Shown: piece after piece, positions 1-12,371 of the stretch | Position numbering within the stretch: position 1 is the first letter of the stretch | Layout: each line of letters starts with the position of its first letter | Assembly: GCA_019454045.1 (NCBI GenBank) | Contig: SKCR01018432.1 | Coordinates: 124,001-188,000, forward strand | Length of the DNA: 64,000 bases | Direction: 5' to 3' | From: Zanthoxylum bungeanum | Taxonomy: Eukaryota > Streptophyta > Magnoliopsida > Sapindales > Rutaceae | Translations under genes and position numbers: made by a program | The notes under the pieces: generated by a model | What the model was told of the DNA's origin: nothing | Database searches by the model: none | Seen by the model: only the letters and a program-made list of their open reading frames with translations

Positions 1-1178
1 TAGGCATGGCGCTTTGTTAGAAGCCAACCTTGTCTTGTAAATCGGTAAAAATGTAGTACTAGGTACTTACATATTCGAATAGTCCGACGACCGAATTTAC
101 TGCCAACATATCAGGGGACCTAATGGGTCGCTTCCCGAAGATTCACCGATGACGTATGACTCGCACTTTATTAATCTGGGATTAATTAGATGAGAGAGAA
201 AATTAATCTGGGATTAATTACGGAGATATTTTATCTGGGATAAAATATCATTTAAAAAGAGATAACGATTAATTTGGAATTAATCGATAAAATAATATAT
301 TCGATATATTATACGAAATTGGATTTCGACGCGGAATTAAAATTAGATTTTGATTCGGGGGAACAAGTTAATTTAGAATTAATTCGTTAGCGACGTGAAT
401 AGTGATTTCACTAGGCATAATCATTTAATTACGTCGCAACAGAAAATTCGTTAATTTGGAATTAGCGAACCCGAGCCCGGGAGTGTTTGCGAGCTCATTC
501 GCTTTTTGAATTCGAGTGCGACACGTAAGTCACATCAAGCGTCAAATCGCTAGTCGCATCAAGCGTCATTCATTAGTCACTTTGAGTGATGTGACAACTT
601 GTCACTTGATTGATTGAATGATGTGAATAGTTGATGTGGTGGTTGAAAGCCTTTAATGGCTTGACTTTTTGTATTTGGTAAATCAATTTATTTGATTTTT
701 TGAAAATTGAAATTTGTGTATTAGATTCACAAAATGAAATACCAAAAACACACTTCCATCTCTCTCTCTTTCTTACACAGTTTTGTAGCCAAAATGTTCC
801 CTCTCTCTCACGGTTTTGGACCTGAAATTTCTTTTTCTGTTTTCTGTCTTGACCGAGAATGAAGGAGAAGCTAATGGTGATTTTGTGGCAAAATTACCAA
901 ATGCTAGCATACCAAAGGGTACATACAAAGGTGATAGGGAACTAACGTCATGAGGCATGGGATTTCATCACAAAGCTTGGAGCTTCAAGGATCATCCATG
1001 GCGAAATTTTGGGACATCAAAACTGCTCACTGCCGAGCTTCATGGAGGAGGGCAGAAAAGTTTTTTGTCTACCGCCATCTCTCAACCGCTCGATGTAAGT
1101 ATTCCGCAACTTCGTTGATTGTATTCACATTGTGTTTTATGCTTGATTATTCGATCCTGGGACTGTAGAACTCCAAAA
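1..1178 (+). repeat. Element A 5' LTR, left part missing
   Basis: Base 1 corresponds to base 7898 of the 3' LTR, so about 880 bases of this LTR are outside the window. The end is CTCCAAAA where the 3' LTR ends CTCCAACA. Relative to the 3' LTR there is a 31-bp tandem duplication near 186-220. The stretch 171-469 is packed with short inverted repeats that have three-base spacers (see findings). No coding capacity is seen. Confidence 0.92.
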
Positions 1179-1190
1179 TGGTATCAGAGC
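1179..1190 (+). other. Primer binding site of element A
   Basis: TGGTATCAGAGC lies directly after the 5' LTR. It is the standard copia primer binding site complementary to the 3' end of initiator methionine tRNA. Confidence 0.92.
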
Positions 1191-2689
1191 GTTGCTAAAA
1201 GCATGAAACCGATTTAGGGCTTAAAATTGGGTAAAATGTATTTGATCATGATTTAATGAAATTGGATGATTTAGTATGCTTAAATTATGTTTAATTGAAG
1301 ATTGATTGGATCAATTTCATGAAAAATTGTTTGGAACAAATTTGCCCAAAATATGAGGCTTGGCCGAATACACTATGCCCTATTTGTCTTGGTAATTTTT
1401 TATTTTGATTCATTGGATGAGTTGGAATCAATTGGGAATGTTGATTAGATTCAATTGGATTGGATTTCAATTTGACATAAAAAACCCTAAAGCCGGACAT
1501 ATATAGCATGTATTGGGTTTGATTTTTGATTAAATTGTGTTGGACACTATTTGATGTTAAGATCATGATTAATGTGTAAATTGATGATTTGGAAATGTTG
1601 ATTTATGTAATTACTTATGTTATGCACTTTGTTTAATTAAATTGTGAAATTGGATTTTTGTGATTTAATTAAATGGGCTTAATTGGATTTGGGCTTGTAA
1701 TGTTGTAAATGGCTAATTGGGCTTGGTTGTACCAAGTTAGGTTTAGGCTAAATTGGTTGGATCCAATTGGGCCCAAAACCGTTTCCATAAAGGCCAAATG
1801 CGACTAATGGACCTTAATTATTCATTAGGCCTAAATTGATTTCTAGGCTTATGGGGTTATTCCTTGATTGGGCTTTGGTTATGGGTTTGACCCAAGTTGA
1901 CCAAAAGTCCACGCCTTAAAGAAATTAATTGAAAGCCCATTGGACTTTAATTAAATTAACGTTGGAGGTTAATCGGGCTTTGAGACCCGTAACGATTAAA
2001 TTTGGAATTTAAGTCGTAAAGGTTCGTAATAAATGTAATATTTAATTTGGAATTAAATAGTGAATTAGTATTAAGCGCAAATTGAATTGGATTTAATTTT
2101 GTAGTTTAATTTAATTCAAGAATTCGTACCTTGAGTACTTATTCACAAAACGAGTTTGACTCGCGCAAAATCAAATCGTCGTTTGAACATTGGATGGTCA
2201 CTAATTATCAGATTAATTAATTGGATTAGATTGATTGATAACATGCTTGTTTGAATACATGGTTGCGATGCATGAATAATGTATATCGGATGGATATTAG
2301 ATGGGTGGGGTAATTTTGGAAATTATTGTAATAAATTTAGAATTTATTAATTGGACCTGCGTGTCCAGCCTATTACCTCATACTCTTTGTATTTCTCTTC
2401 TCACCTATTCCCCTCAATGTAAATGAGGTTTCTTTAGAAGTGTAGTGTAACAGGTAGAAGTAAATACTTGTGCTAGCGGGAGAGAGGAAATGGAGAGATT
2501 TGATCTAGGATCAATGTGTTAAGTATTCATTCGCATATCATTATTATTTTATTTATGCGCCTTATTATGTGTTTAGAATGCATGTTTAAGGGTGTATGCT
2601 GATGAGACCTTAACAAAGATAATAAATTAGTTTGCCAATTTGCACGCGAAAAACCCTCACAAAATATTAAGCGTTTTTCCTTCCATTGA
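1191..2689 (+). other. Element A leader, non-coding
   Basis: This AT-rich stretch between the primer binding site and gag remnants has no supported reading frame. It is built of phrases such as TTGGGCCTAAATTG and of more TGG-spaced inverted repeats, for example at 1997-2013, 2039-2059 and 2330-2348. The same text recurs in element H at 58605-60060. Confidence 0.7.
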
Positions 2690-4190
2690 GTGATTCTTAC
2701 TCAAGATCTAAGACTGGCATTGGTTTGTTGGCCAAAGTCAAGACCTTTGTCCGTCGAGGATGTGTTTGCATCATGAAGGCTTTGTTCCATATTGGTGTCT
2801 TGTCCAAGTTGTGGTTTGTTGGCCAAAGTCAAGACCACTTCTTGTCCATCGACATTGATTACGAAGCTTTCCAAGGTCAATGGGTCACGCATAACTGAGA
2901 TCACTAAGTTTGTTGTGCCAAAGCCAAGGCTTAGTTGATTCAGAGGAAAAATGTTAGGTAATATATTGGATATATTGGCATATATAAGATATATGTTTCG
3001 GACTTGGATGTCCCCCTACTGGATCTAGGAATTGGATTGGATCCAATTGATCTAAGAGATCTACCTAGTTAATTATCATACAATTTGTTGGCCAAAGTCA
3101 AGATTGTGTGACATTTAACGGGATCCTAGCCCGCTAGGAAAAACGATTTCCCGAGTACTCGATGAGGGTTAGAGGCTCGCCGAAAAATAGTGGGAGGCAA
3201 GTATTAAATTTGCAATATTCGTTTAGTAACTTGCCATACGCGCTCATTTCAAATATTACGTCAAATAAATTATTTATTGTTGGACTAATAATTAATGTTG
3301 TTTTAATAAACAGTTGGACTGTATTCAAACTATTTTATTTATAGTTGATTATATAATTGGATTATAGTAATCAATATATTTGAATTAACCAATTAAATTA
3401 TAGTTGATTAAATAGTTGGACTATAATAATCATTATAATAAATAGTACCGAAAATCGTTGATTAAATAGTTGGACTATTAAAATCAAGATAAAATTGAAA
3501 GATTATTATTTAAAAACATAATCCTTGGGAAAATGTATTTAAATGGTTTAAATTTCAAATTGGGATTAAATTTCAGGATGGTCTTGGAAACTAATAAGTT
3601 ACTTTATTTGATAAAATAACATATTAGGCCTAAGCCCGGAGTTAAGCAAAAATAGTAGAGCATGATCTTTGGAAGATTCATGTGATGATAACTTTAGTAC
3701 TTAATCCATTATGCTTGTCGCTTAGACTCCTTAATTTCTTATACAGAACTAAGGATTAAATCCTTAAAGTATGATAATGAATTTGAAGGATCTTCATAGA
3801 TCTTTATAGATCTTAGAAGTACTAAATTGCAATACAAACTCTTGGAGAGTTAATGACTGTTCTCAAGGAGACAAAGTCAAAATTTGCAATAAGGCAAATA
3901 GCGCAAGGCGCACCTTACTTCGATATTCTAAAAAGCCAAGGCTTGGCCAAAGGCTTCTGGAATGTGGAAAAGGGCAAAGGCAAAATCATTATAATCTTCT
4001 GGGAAGACAAATGACATATTCCAAGATGTCTGCCTAAATTGTGGCAAATGGGATCGCGGAAGCGTGACTGCCGTTTGAACAAAGCAGACATGAAGGAATT
4101 GAAGACGGGCAAGGCTCTGACTTCATATATGTTTGTCATAAATTGTTCACTACTAGTATTAAAATTGGATTTTAAATACCTAGTGTGGTA
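2690..4190 (+). pseudogene. Element A gag remnant with zinc-knuckle and protease traces
   Basis: This is the decayed capsid region of the copia polyprotein. Near 4030-4070 a zinc-knuckle-like sequence can be read as C-x2-C-G-K followed by K/R-R-D-C across a frameshift; the cleaner version is in element H at about 61455-61500. Just after it, around 4150-4200, the text matches the place where H has the protease-like word LETGCGT. A 20-nt phrase TTTGTTGGCCAAAGTCAAGA occurs at 2724, 2815 and 3084. There are stops in every frame, so no product is expected. Confidence 0.6.
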
Positions 4191-4539
4191 CATAAATATG
4201 TATTGATGTGCATGTGCAGAATTGCTATGAGCATGATATTGACTTCAGTAGAGATTTATCTGCGAATCGGAAACGGGACAACAGTCGCTGTTTTAACCGT
4301 AGATACCTAATTTTAGGAACTACCCTTCGGGTGTGTACTTAAAGTAGGAAACTGTTAAAATGTAACTAGTTTGACTATATACATTATCTCTATATCAGTG
4401 TTTAACCCGCTGCGGGTGAACCTTTATATTCTAGAACACTAAAGTGTTTTATTATATAAAGATGATATTGAGATAAACACATTAGATGTGAATAACAAAA
4501 TTTATATTTTGAATATAAATAAATCTCAAACATATAAAA

Positions 4540-7000
4540 TGACAAACTAATAGCTCAAACTGATTTGATCAAGAGAGCCTTATATGTGGCATTGTTTTCT
4601 GTGACACAATTAAACAAGACTCGTATATCCACACTTTCGAAGAGTGGATACTAGGACAATTTGATTCTATTCAAATAAAGTCTACGAATCTAGTTTATTG
4701 GGCAAAGTGCCAAAACACTATTTACTTGGTAAAAGTGTAAATGCCACTGATCTGTTAGCCCTAGTTCATAGTGAAGCAAGTGGGCCCATGTCTAGCTAGG
4801 CTAGATGTGGATATGAATATTTCGTGACCTTTACGGATGTGGCATGCGTTATGGTTATGTGTTTCATTTGAAACACAAATCGGAAACTTTTAGAGTTTCG
4901 ACACGAAGTAGACAAACAGATCGGCTAAAGTATAAACAATCACTGTTAGACCATGATGAAAATACTTAAGCAATAAGTTTCTAATATACTTGAAAGAGTA
5001 TAGAATTCTTTCAATGAGGACTCCTCCGGAACACGTCATCCTGACGGTGTTTCCGAACAGAGTAACCGAATTTTGTTAGACATGATAAGGTTAATCCTGA
5101 GTCGCTCTGAGCTACCATTTCCTTCAAGGATACGCATTAACAATACATAACTTATTTTGAATAAGGTTCCATAAAAATCTGTTTGACATACTTCATATTG
5201 ATATGAACAGGAAAGAAAGGGTTTCTCATTCCTGATTATTTGGGTATGCTAGGCATATGTTTGGATGATACCAAACTAAAACCCAAATTGGATAAGTGTC
5301 TAATTGTAGGTATCCTAGGGAACCAAAGTATAGTACTTATAAACTCACAAGAGAACAATGTAATTGTTACTCGCCATGCGGTTTTCCTAAGAGGAATACC
5401 GATATGCAGTGGTAAGTGGGAGGAAAGTAAAACTCGATGAAAATCGGAGTAATACTCTTCCAGGCACCGATTCCTTAATGGAACACAAACAGTTCATCAA
5501 TGATGAAACTATACCAGTAATCTTCGAATACACAAAAACCACGTAAGTCGGAGAGATTCAGAAACAACCTGGGGTATGGGTTTCTGATCTCACCTCACGT
5601 TTAGATGTCAATCTTATTGAGGAATACGAACTGACTACGTATGAGGAAGTGATATGAGGTATCGACTCCCTATTATGGCAAAGTGCCATATAATCCGAAA
5701 TGGATTCCATGTATATCAACTTAGTTTGGATACTAGTTGATGTACCGCAAGGCATTGTGCCTATTGGTACAATATAAGTCTTCAAGGAAGACATACATGG
5801 ATGGCAACATACCAACGTACTAAGCTAGGCTTGTAGCGAAAAGGTATCGTTATCAACATTGTGTTGATTACAACGAAATCTTTTAACTTGTTGCCATGTT
5901 AAATCCATTTGGAAAATGCTTGCTGATGCTGCATCTTTCATTATGAAATATGACAGCTGAACGGGAAAATCGCTTCCTGAAAAGGAAACCTTTTGTAGGA
6001 TGTTTACAACATCCTGTCGGTTTTGTCGTACCAAAACTAGCAAACAAGGTTTGCAAGTTATTCGATCCATGTATGGATTGAAGCAAGCATTGCGTTCTTG
6101 GAATTATCGTTTTGATGTATCATAATAGTATATGATTTAATTCAAAACGAAATGATTCTTGTGTAGATAAGGAGGTTAGTGGGAGCGCACTGACAGTAAT
6201 TGTCCTATAAAATAATGATAATATGTCATTTCTTGGAAATGATATTCCCATAATAATAATCGGTGAAAGCTTGGCTTTCGAGAAAATTCTCCGTAGAATT
6301 CTTGGGAGAAATAACCTTTTATTCTAGGAATAAAGATCTACTGGGATAGATTTAAAGTTGTTGATACTCTCCGAGAACTCGTACATTGAAATAGATGTAC
6401 GCGACCTGGTGTCTCATATGCTTTGAGCACATGGATTCACAATCGGGCCAATCCAAGTGATATTCATTGGATTGATGTTAAGAACATCCTTGAGTATCTT
6501 AGAGGAACTAATGATGATGTCTTAAACTATGGAGAATGAGAACTTGAAGTGACTGGGATCACTATTGTAAGTTTCCTAACCGACAAAACGACAATAAGTC
6601 GTACAATGGTACTATACAGTTTGAATAATGGAACTGTGAGTTGGAAATCTTCCAAGCAAGATACTGTTACCGAATAAACAACTAAAGTGGATTATTGTTG
6701 CAGTGAGGCAGCAATTGAAGCCATTGGGGTCGTTAACAAATCTAATTAGATTATATATAGTTATGTTAGCAGCTGAGCTAGGCGTCAGCACAGGCTAAAG
6801 AATTAATGGTCTCATCAACGATCCAGATATATACTTTGATATTCATTTGATTCGTTCGGATCATACATCGTGGCGATGTGATGATCAAATAAATCACATC
6901 AGATGATAGTCATGTAAATCCGCTGACGAAAGCTTTTTCACAGTAATTTGAGCGAACTATACATAGTTCGGGTGTAGGACACTCGAGTGACTGGCTATAG
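4540..7000 (+). pseudogene. Element A pol remnant: integrase, reverse transcriptase, RNase H
   Basis: The order is integrase then reverse transcriptase, which defines Ty1/copia. Around 4600-4930 the gag-pre-integrase and integrase text can be recognised by comparison with element H, which has HSDVSGP and YFVTFADVASRYSYVY. At about 5840-6260 the reverse transcriptase contains words such as SMYGLKQALRSWN. At 6390-6760 RNase H words include RPGVSYAL, a DIHWIDVKNILEYLRGT stretch and SWKSSKQDTV. Every domain is interrupted by stops and one-base indels, which suggests an old insertion. The catalytic YVDD box is not intact. Confidence 0.85.
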
Positions 7001-7014
7001 GCCAAATGGGAGAT

Positions 7015-9046
7015 TGTTGGACAGTTATGACCCATAGCGTCACTATTTGTACAGATCATGATGTTGTTGTACAAATTAACTATGTGACAAAGGAGATTGC
7101 TCTCTTATCATTTGTGATTAGATCACCATGATGTATAAATGATAGGAGGTCCCTGTGATTTGTTCCTGGATTGAGAAGATATGAGACAATATCAATCCAC
7201 AAAGGATAAATCATTAAATATCCCTAGTCAGAGTATTATCGAGATTGGACATCGATAATGCGTAAAAGACTAGTATTACACTTGTGCGCGTTGTGAGGGC
7301 ATAACATCATAGTTCTCATATATTTGGGTATAGGATACTCATGCAAGTGTAGTTAGAGGTTGTGTTTTACCGATGGTACGGGAAACAGCTTCGCTCTGGA
7401 TAGACCCCTCGGAATTCCATTGGTAGTATGACTATGTGTCTATGGAAGTCCGAAATCAGGGTAGGTGTATTTGGTCTTAACCTGAGACTTGCACCGCTAA
7501 TACTTGCGACAATCAATGTACTTTGGTTTTAGGTCGTCCAGGGCTTTAACAGATTCTGTGTACGCCTCTGCTGGGTATATTGAGAATCGTTGTGTGTTGG
7601 GTGTGATGTCAAGACGGAAGTATCACTCCAGTCATATGGAGATGATGATCGCGCAGGGATACATAACTGGTTCTCTAAGGGTTGCAACCATCGGGATAAT
7701 ATGTCTTGGTCATGATTATCCGATAATAAAGAGACTAGTTGCTAGTGATCCGATATATGCTTAGTATATGGCAGACATTGTACCAGCCCCACGCCTTGCA
7801 TGTGATCATCTGATACTGGATCGAGATACGTAATACTACGTAAACTACGCATGATATAGATCACTATATTCCTGTAAGATATTTCTAGAGAATTGGGTAG
7901 GCATGGCGCTTTGCTAGAAGCCAACATTGTCTTGTAAATCGGTAAAAACGTAGTACTAGGTACTTACGTGTTCGGATAGTCCGATGACCGAATTTACTGC
8001 CAACATATCCGGGGATCTCATGGGTCGCTTCCCAAAGATTCACCGATGACGTATGACTCGCACTTTATTAATCTGGGATTAATTACGGAGATATTTTATC
8101 TGGGATAAAATATCATTTAAAGAGAGATAACGATTAGTTTGGAATTAATCAATAAAATAATATATTCGATATATTATACGAAATTGGATTTCGACGCGGA
8201 ATTAAAATTAGATTTTGATTCGGGCGAACGAGTTAATTTAGAATTAATTCGTTAGCGACGTGAATAGTGATTTCGCTAGGCATAATCATTTAATTACGTC
8301 GCAACGGAAAATTCGTTAATTTGGAATTAGCGAACCCGAGCCCGGGAGTGTTTGCGAGCGCATTCACATTTTGAATTCGAGTGCGACACGCAAGTCACAT
8401 CAAGCATCAAATCGCTAGTCGCATCAAGGGTCGATTCATTAGTCACTTTGAGTGATGTGACAACTTGTCACTTGATTGATTGAATGATGTGAATAGTTGA
8501 TGTGGTGGTTGAAAGCCTTTAATGGCTTGACTTTTTGTATTTGGTAAATCAATTTATTTGATTTTTTGAAAATTGAAATTTGTGTATTAGAAACACAAAA
8601 TGAAATACCAAAAACACACTTCCATCTCTCTCTCTTTCTTACACGGTTTTGGAACCAAAATGCTCCCTCTCTCTCACGGTCTTAGACCTGAAATTTCTTA
8701 TTCTGTTTTCTGTCTTGACCGAGAATGAAGGAGAAGCTAATGGTGATTTTGTGGCAAAATTACCAAGTGCTAGCACACCAAAGGGTACACACAAAGGTGA
8801 TAGGGAACTAACTTCATGAGCATAGGATTTCTTCACAAAGCTTGGAGCTTCGAGGATCATCCATGGCCGAAATTTTGGGACATCAAAACTGCTCACTGCT
8901 GAGCTTCATGGAGGAGGGCAGAACAGTTTTTATTGTCTACCGCATCTCTCAACCGTTCGATGTAAGTTTTCCGCAACTTTGTTGATTGTATTCACATGTG
9001 TTTTTATGCTTGATTATTCGATCCTTGGGACCGTAGAACTCCAACA
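7015..9046 (+). repeat. Element A 3' LTR
   Basis: It starts TGTTGGACAG immediately after the purine-rich AAATGGGAGAT (polypurine tract, about 7003-7014) and ends CTCCAACA. At 2032 bp it is a long copia LTR. It is very similar to the partial 5' LTR. It carries the same array of inverted repeats as the 5' LTR, at about 8065-8340. Confidence 0.94.
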
Positions 9047-11176
9047 TTATGTACCTTCAGACTTAGTGTATGAGTGTCATACACAAGAGGATTTAAGTAT
9101 GAAGTTAGTAATCTTAAATAGTCCATAGAGAGCAAACAAAACGGGTACTTTGTTTGTGGTTTATCTATAGCTGCGGTCCATTCTATATTTGTTTGGAGAC
9201 CTTGATTCGGGATCGTCTATGTAGAGACTTGATAATGAAGGCACCTTGTATGATGTGATCATATAGGACTGGACCCAAATGGAAATGACATTCTTTTAAT
9301 ATCCTTTAAACAAAGAAAGTCATTTCGATCTACTAGATGGTCATATATGGATTAATCTTAATCCTGAGTGTACTACGAACTCCTGCATGGCAGGCTATGT
9401 CCTTTGATTTACAAAGGTTAGGTTGGTGTAGCAATCCTGACCAATATCTACGTACTTTGGGGACATGGTCTGTTGTGTAGCTGGGAACATTTTACATAGA
9501 CATGAAGTTCACTCATTCTTGCGAGAAGTAGAGGAGTATCTTTCTTAAGGGTTGATTCGGTGCTTGAACGATTTGAGCGCTCAAGTCTTTCTATTACGAA
9601 TAGAAAGATTAATTTTCATAATCATTATGAATAAATCGTTCATTAGAGAATCAAAGGTACTTAAGGTAAAAATAATTAGAGGGGTATAACAGACATTATG
9701 ACCCAGCTCTAATTACGAGATACTCGTGAAGGGTTAATCTATATGCAATGACTATATCGAAGGACACCGACTTGGTTCGGCTTAATATATCATATGCGGC
9801 AACGATAATGCAGCTTCGGGTTTTTAATGGAATAACCCAGAGTTAATAATTTGGAATATTTAATTAAGAGCTTAATTAATATTTCGAGATTATTGGAGCT
9901 CGAAACCGTAGGTCCATTTGGTCCCCGTGCTAGCTCGATTTACTATAGCGGATTTAGTATAATTGGATAGTCCAATTGTATACTCACCCATGTATAAATA
10001 TTATTAATATGTTTAATAATATTATTTGTCACACTTGGAACTATATATTAAAAGTTAATATATGGTTTATATAATAAATGATTATATGATAATTGTTTAT
10101 TATTTATTTTTAAATTATATTTAATATAATTTGAATGAAGGCTAATATTGGAATTCTAAATTTGGGTTTTGGAAACCCTTTGAATTGAATTTGGAAGTTA
10201 CACCTTTGTAACATATATTTTAATTATGGAATTAAATACTTAATGTTACAAAATTATCTATTATTCCTAGTGTTGGTCGAATTTCAAAGGAAAATATGGG
10301 GAAGAGTTTTTGGAAAATAAACATCTTAAATTGGATTTTACAACTCTTAAAGAGGAATTTTAAATTATCATTAAGATGATGATTATGTAATATTGGATGT
10401 TACAAAACTATTGAAAAATATACCCATTGGCCGAATTTCAAACATGGAGAAATAAGAAGGGTTTGTTTTATTTTGTAAAATTAAATCCTAAGTATAAAAA
10501 GGAAAATATGATTTTTCTTTTAGCTAAGCCTCTCATTATAACCCTAGCCACCTTTTTTCTTCTTCCAAATCCTCTCAATTGTTGATAAAGAAAAACAAGA
10601 ACAAAAGAAAAATCAAAATAAAAAACAAAAGTTGTTTGTGAGACTTAATCCCTAAACCATTAGAGATTATTTTGTGAGTCTTGTCCACACAAGTATTCGT
10701 TGGTAACGAGACATAGCACGAAAGACTTTTTGGTGTCGAACTTTATTTCATCTTCATCTTATTTTCTTGTTCACGGTAATGAGGCTAAATATTGCTCACT
10801 GTCGCCCCTTTGGTTGGTGAAACGGAACCCGATTTGTTTTCTTTTTAATCCACAATTTTTGGGGAACATTTAGTGGTGCTTTGGGGCTGTGTTGGGGCTG
10901 TTTCAAGTGAAAAATCAGAACCAAAACACAGTCACTGTCCACGCAATTTCAGGGGCTGTTCGGGAGTGTGTTGGGCGTATTTCGGGTGCTAAAACAGTCC
11001 GATTTTGTGCTTCTGTTCGGCGGCTGTTTGGGGCTGAAATTTGGCTTAAAACAGTAGCAAAATTTTAGTGGTACTGCTGGTTCCATTCGGCATTCAAAGG
11101 AGAAGGGCATAAATTTTTTTCAATTCCGATCCGTGTGCCTAAGACGTTTCCGCTGCATGAGGAAAGCGTTTCCTAC
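9047..11176 (+). other. Non-coding AT-rich LTR-like sequence
   Basis: No open frame is supported. The text has the look of a copia LTR and leader: a TATA-like TATAAAAAGG at about 10496-10505, CT-rich leader sequence after it and a GGGGCTGT-rich stretch at 10880-11040. I cannot set its boundaries or find a partner LTR in the window. Confidence 0.4.
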
Positions 11177-12371
11177 AAAGCCCTCACGAGACTACAACTC
11201 GTCCACTAGGGACACTTAGGGGTTTAAAGGCTTGTTGCATACGCTAAATGTAACCATGATCCCTACGAAAATGGCTTAGTTAAATTTAATTTCAGTTGTT
11301 TATTGTATTTTATTTTTATTATTTTGCTCGAGTACTAGCAAAATGTTAGGTTTGAGAGTGTTTGGTGGAGAAATTGGTGGAAGCCTTTTCTTTGCCTATA
11401 AATACCAAGCCATTTCATTTGTAAATTTCATACTTTACTTGGGGTTCTGATAAGGATCTAAGGATTGTATCTTGTGTGTTTAATTTTTTGTAATTTAAAT
11501 TATGTATTTTTATTTTCAGTAATAGTAGTAGTTTATTTTCTTTATCTTTCTTTTATGTTCAGTAGTTAAATTTCCTCTAGGGGAAGGGTGAAGCTTTTAT
11601 TATTATAGTTTAGATTAATCTCCCTTAATTATAATATGGAAATTATAATTTAATAATATGGACTAAAGGTTTTATTTATTTGACATAATGTGACACCGCC
11701 TATATGGCCGGTCTTTATGTGACAGATGATTACCGCCTATATGGCTGGTTTATGGATAAATAATAACACGCATTTATGGTATGTTGGACTTAATTGAAAA
11801 TCTGACTTAATCATGATACCGCCTTTAGGTTTCAGCCTTAGATTCAATAGCTCACGATCTCACATTGGGGTAAATGTGTCTTAGGTAGATTTCCTTACAG
11901 GATAGGAATATACCTGTCGGGCGGGGGTAGCCACAATTAGAACTTGAACTTAATGAATTCATATAACTTGGTTAATATAGGAATATGATTAATTGGGTTA
12001 TTTTAGGTGTTTGCATCTGACCATCGGAAGAGGTTTTTGCATATCTTCATGTTCCAGGTTAGCAAACTGATTTATTATACATATATAAGAGAATCAATTC
12101 ATCATTAGAATAATATTGTGTGGAATTTTAACCCTAAATATTTGTGTCTTTTGTTTATTTTCCTTAATATTTTCTTTTGTGTTTTTATTTAGCAAATCCA
12201 CATTCAACCAACCAATCAAGCAATCATTCATTTCTCCATTTAATTAGATACTAGTAAATAAATAGAATCAATAATTAATATCAAGAATAGAAATTAAGTC
12301 CTCGTGGGATCGATATTTTTATACTACTTGAGCGATACGTGCGCTTGTGTAACGTGTGTGATTTCACCGAT
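11177..12371 (+). mobile_element. Athila-type 3' end fragment with U3-deleted LTR
   Basis: From about 11177 the sequence matches the last internal bases of elements D and E (CCCTCACGAGACTACAACTC, then CTAGCAAAATGTTAGGTTTG). The LTR that follows lacks its first roughly 500 bases: the join runs from the polypurine-tract region directly into TTTGGTGGAGAAATTGG. The remaining LTR has the TATA box (TATAAATA at 11397), the ACCGCC hairpins at 11695-11755 and the standard end GTGTGATTTCACCGATCA at 12371. The fragment lacks coding sequence. Confidence 0.8.

Larger units (their letters stand above)
1..9046 (+). mobile_element. Ty1/copia LTR retrotransposon A, decayed, 5' end outside window
   Basis: Positions 1-1178 repeat at 7898-9046, a Met-tRNA-type primer binding site follows the first copy, and a purine tract precedes the second, so this is one element of at least 9 kb with LTRs of about 2 kb. 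Gag, protease, integrase, reverse transcriptase and RNase H remnants occur in the copia order between the LTRs. All coding frames are broken by many stops and indels, so the element is dead. Element H at the right edge of the window is a related copy and can be aligned through most of the length. The 3' flank begins TTATG (9047-9051); the matching left target-site duplication lies outside the window. Confidence 0.93.

Noticed and set aside
1179..1190. tRNA gene at TGGTATCAGAGC, and at the TGGCGCC sites
   Set aside because: Only the 12-18 bases complementary to a tRNA 3' end are present, directly after an LTR; these are primer binding sites.
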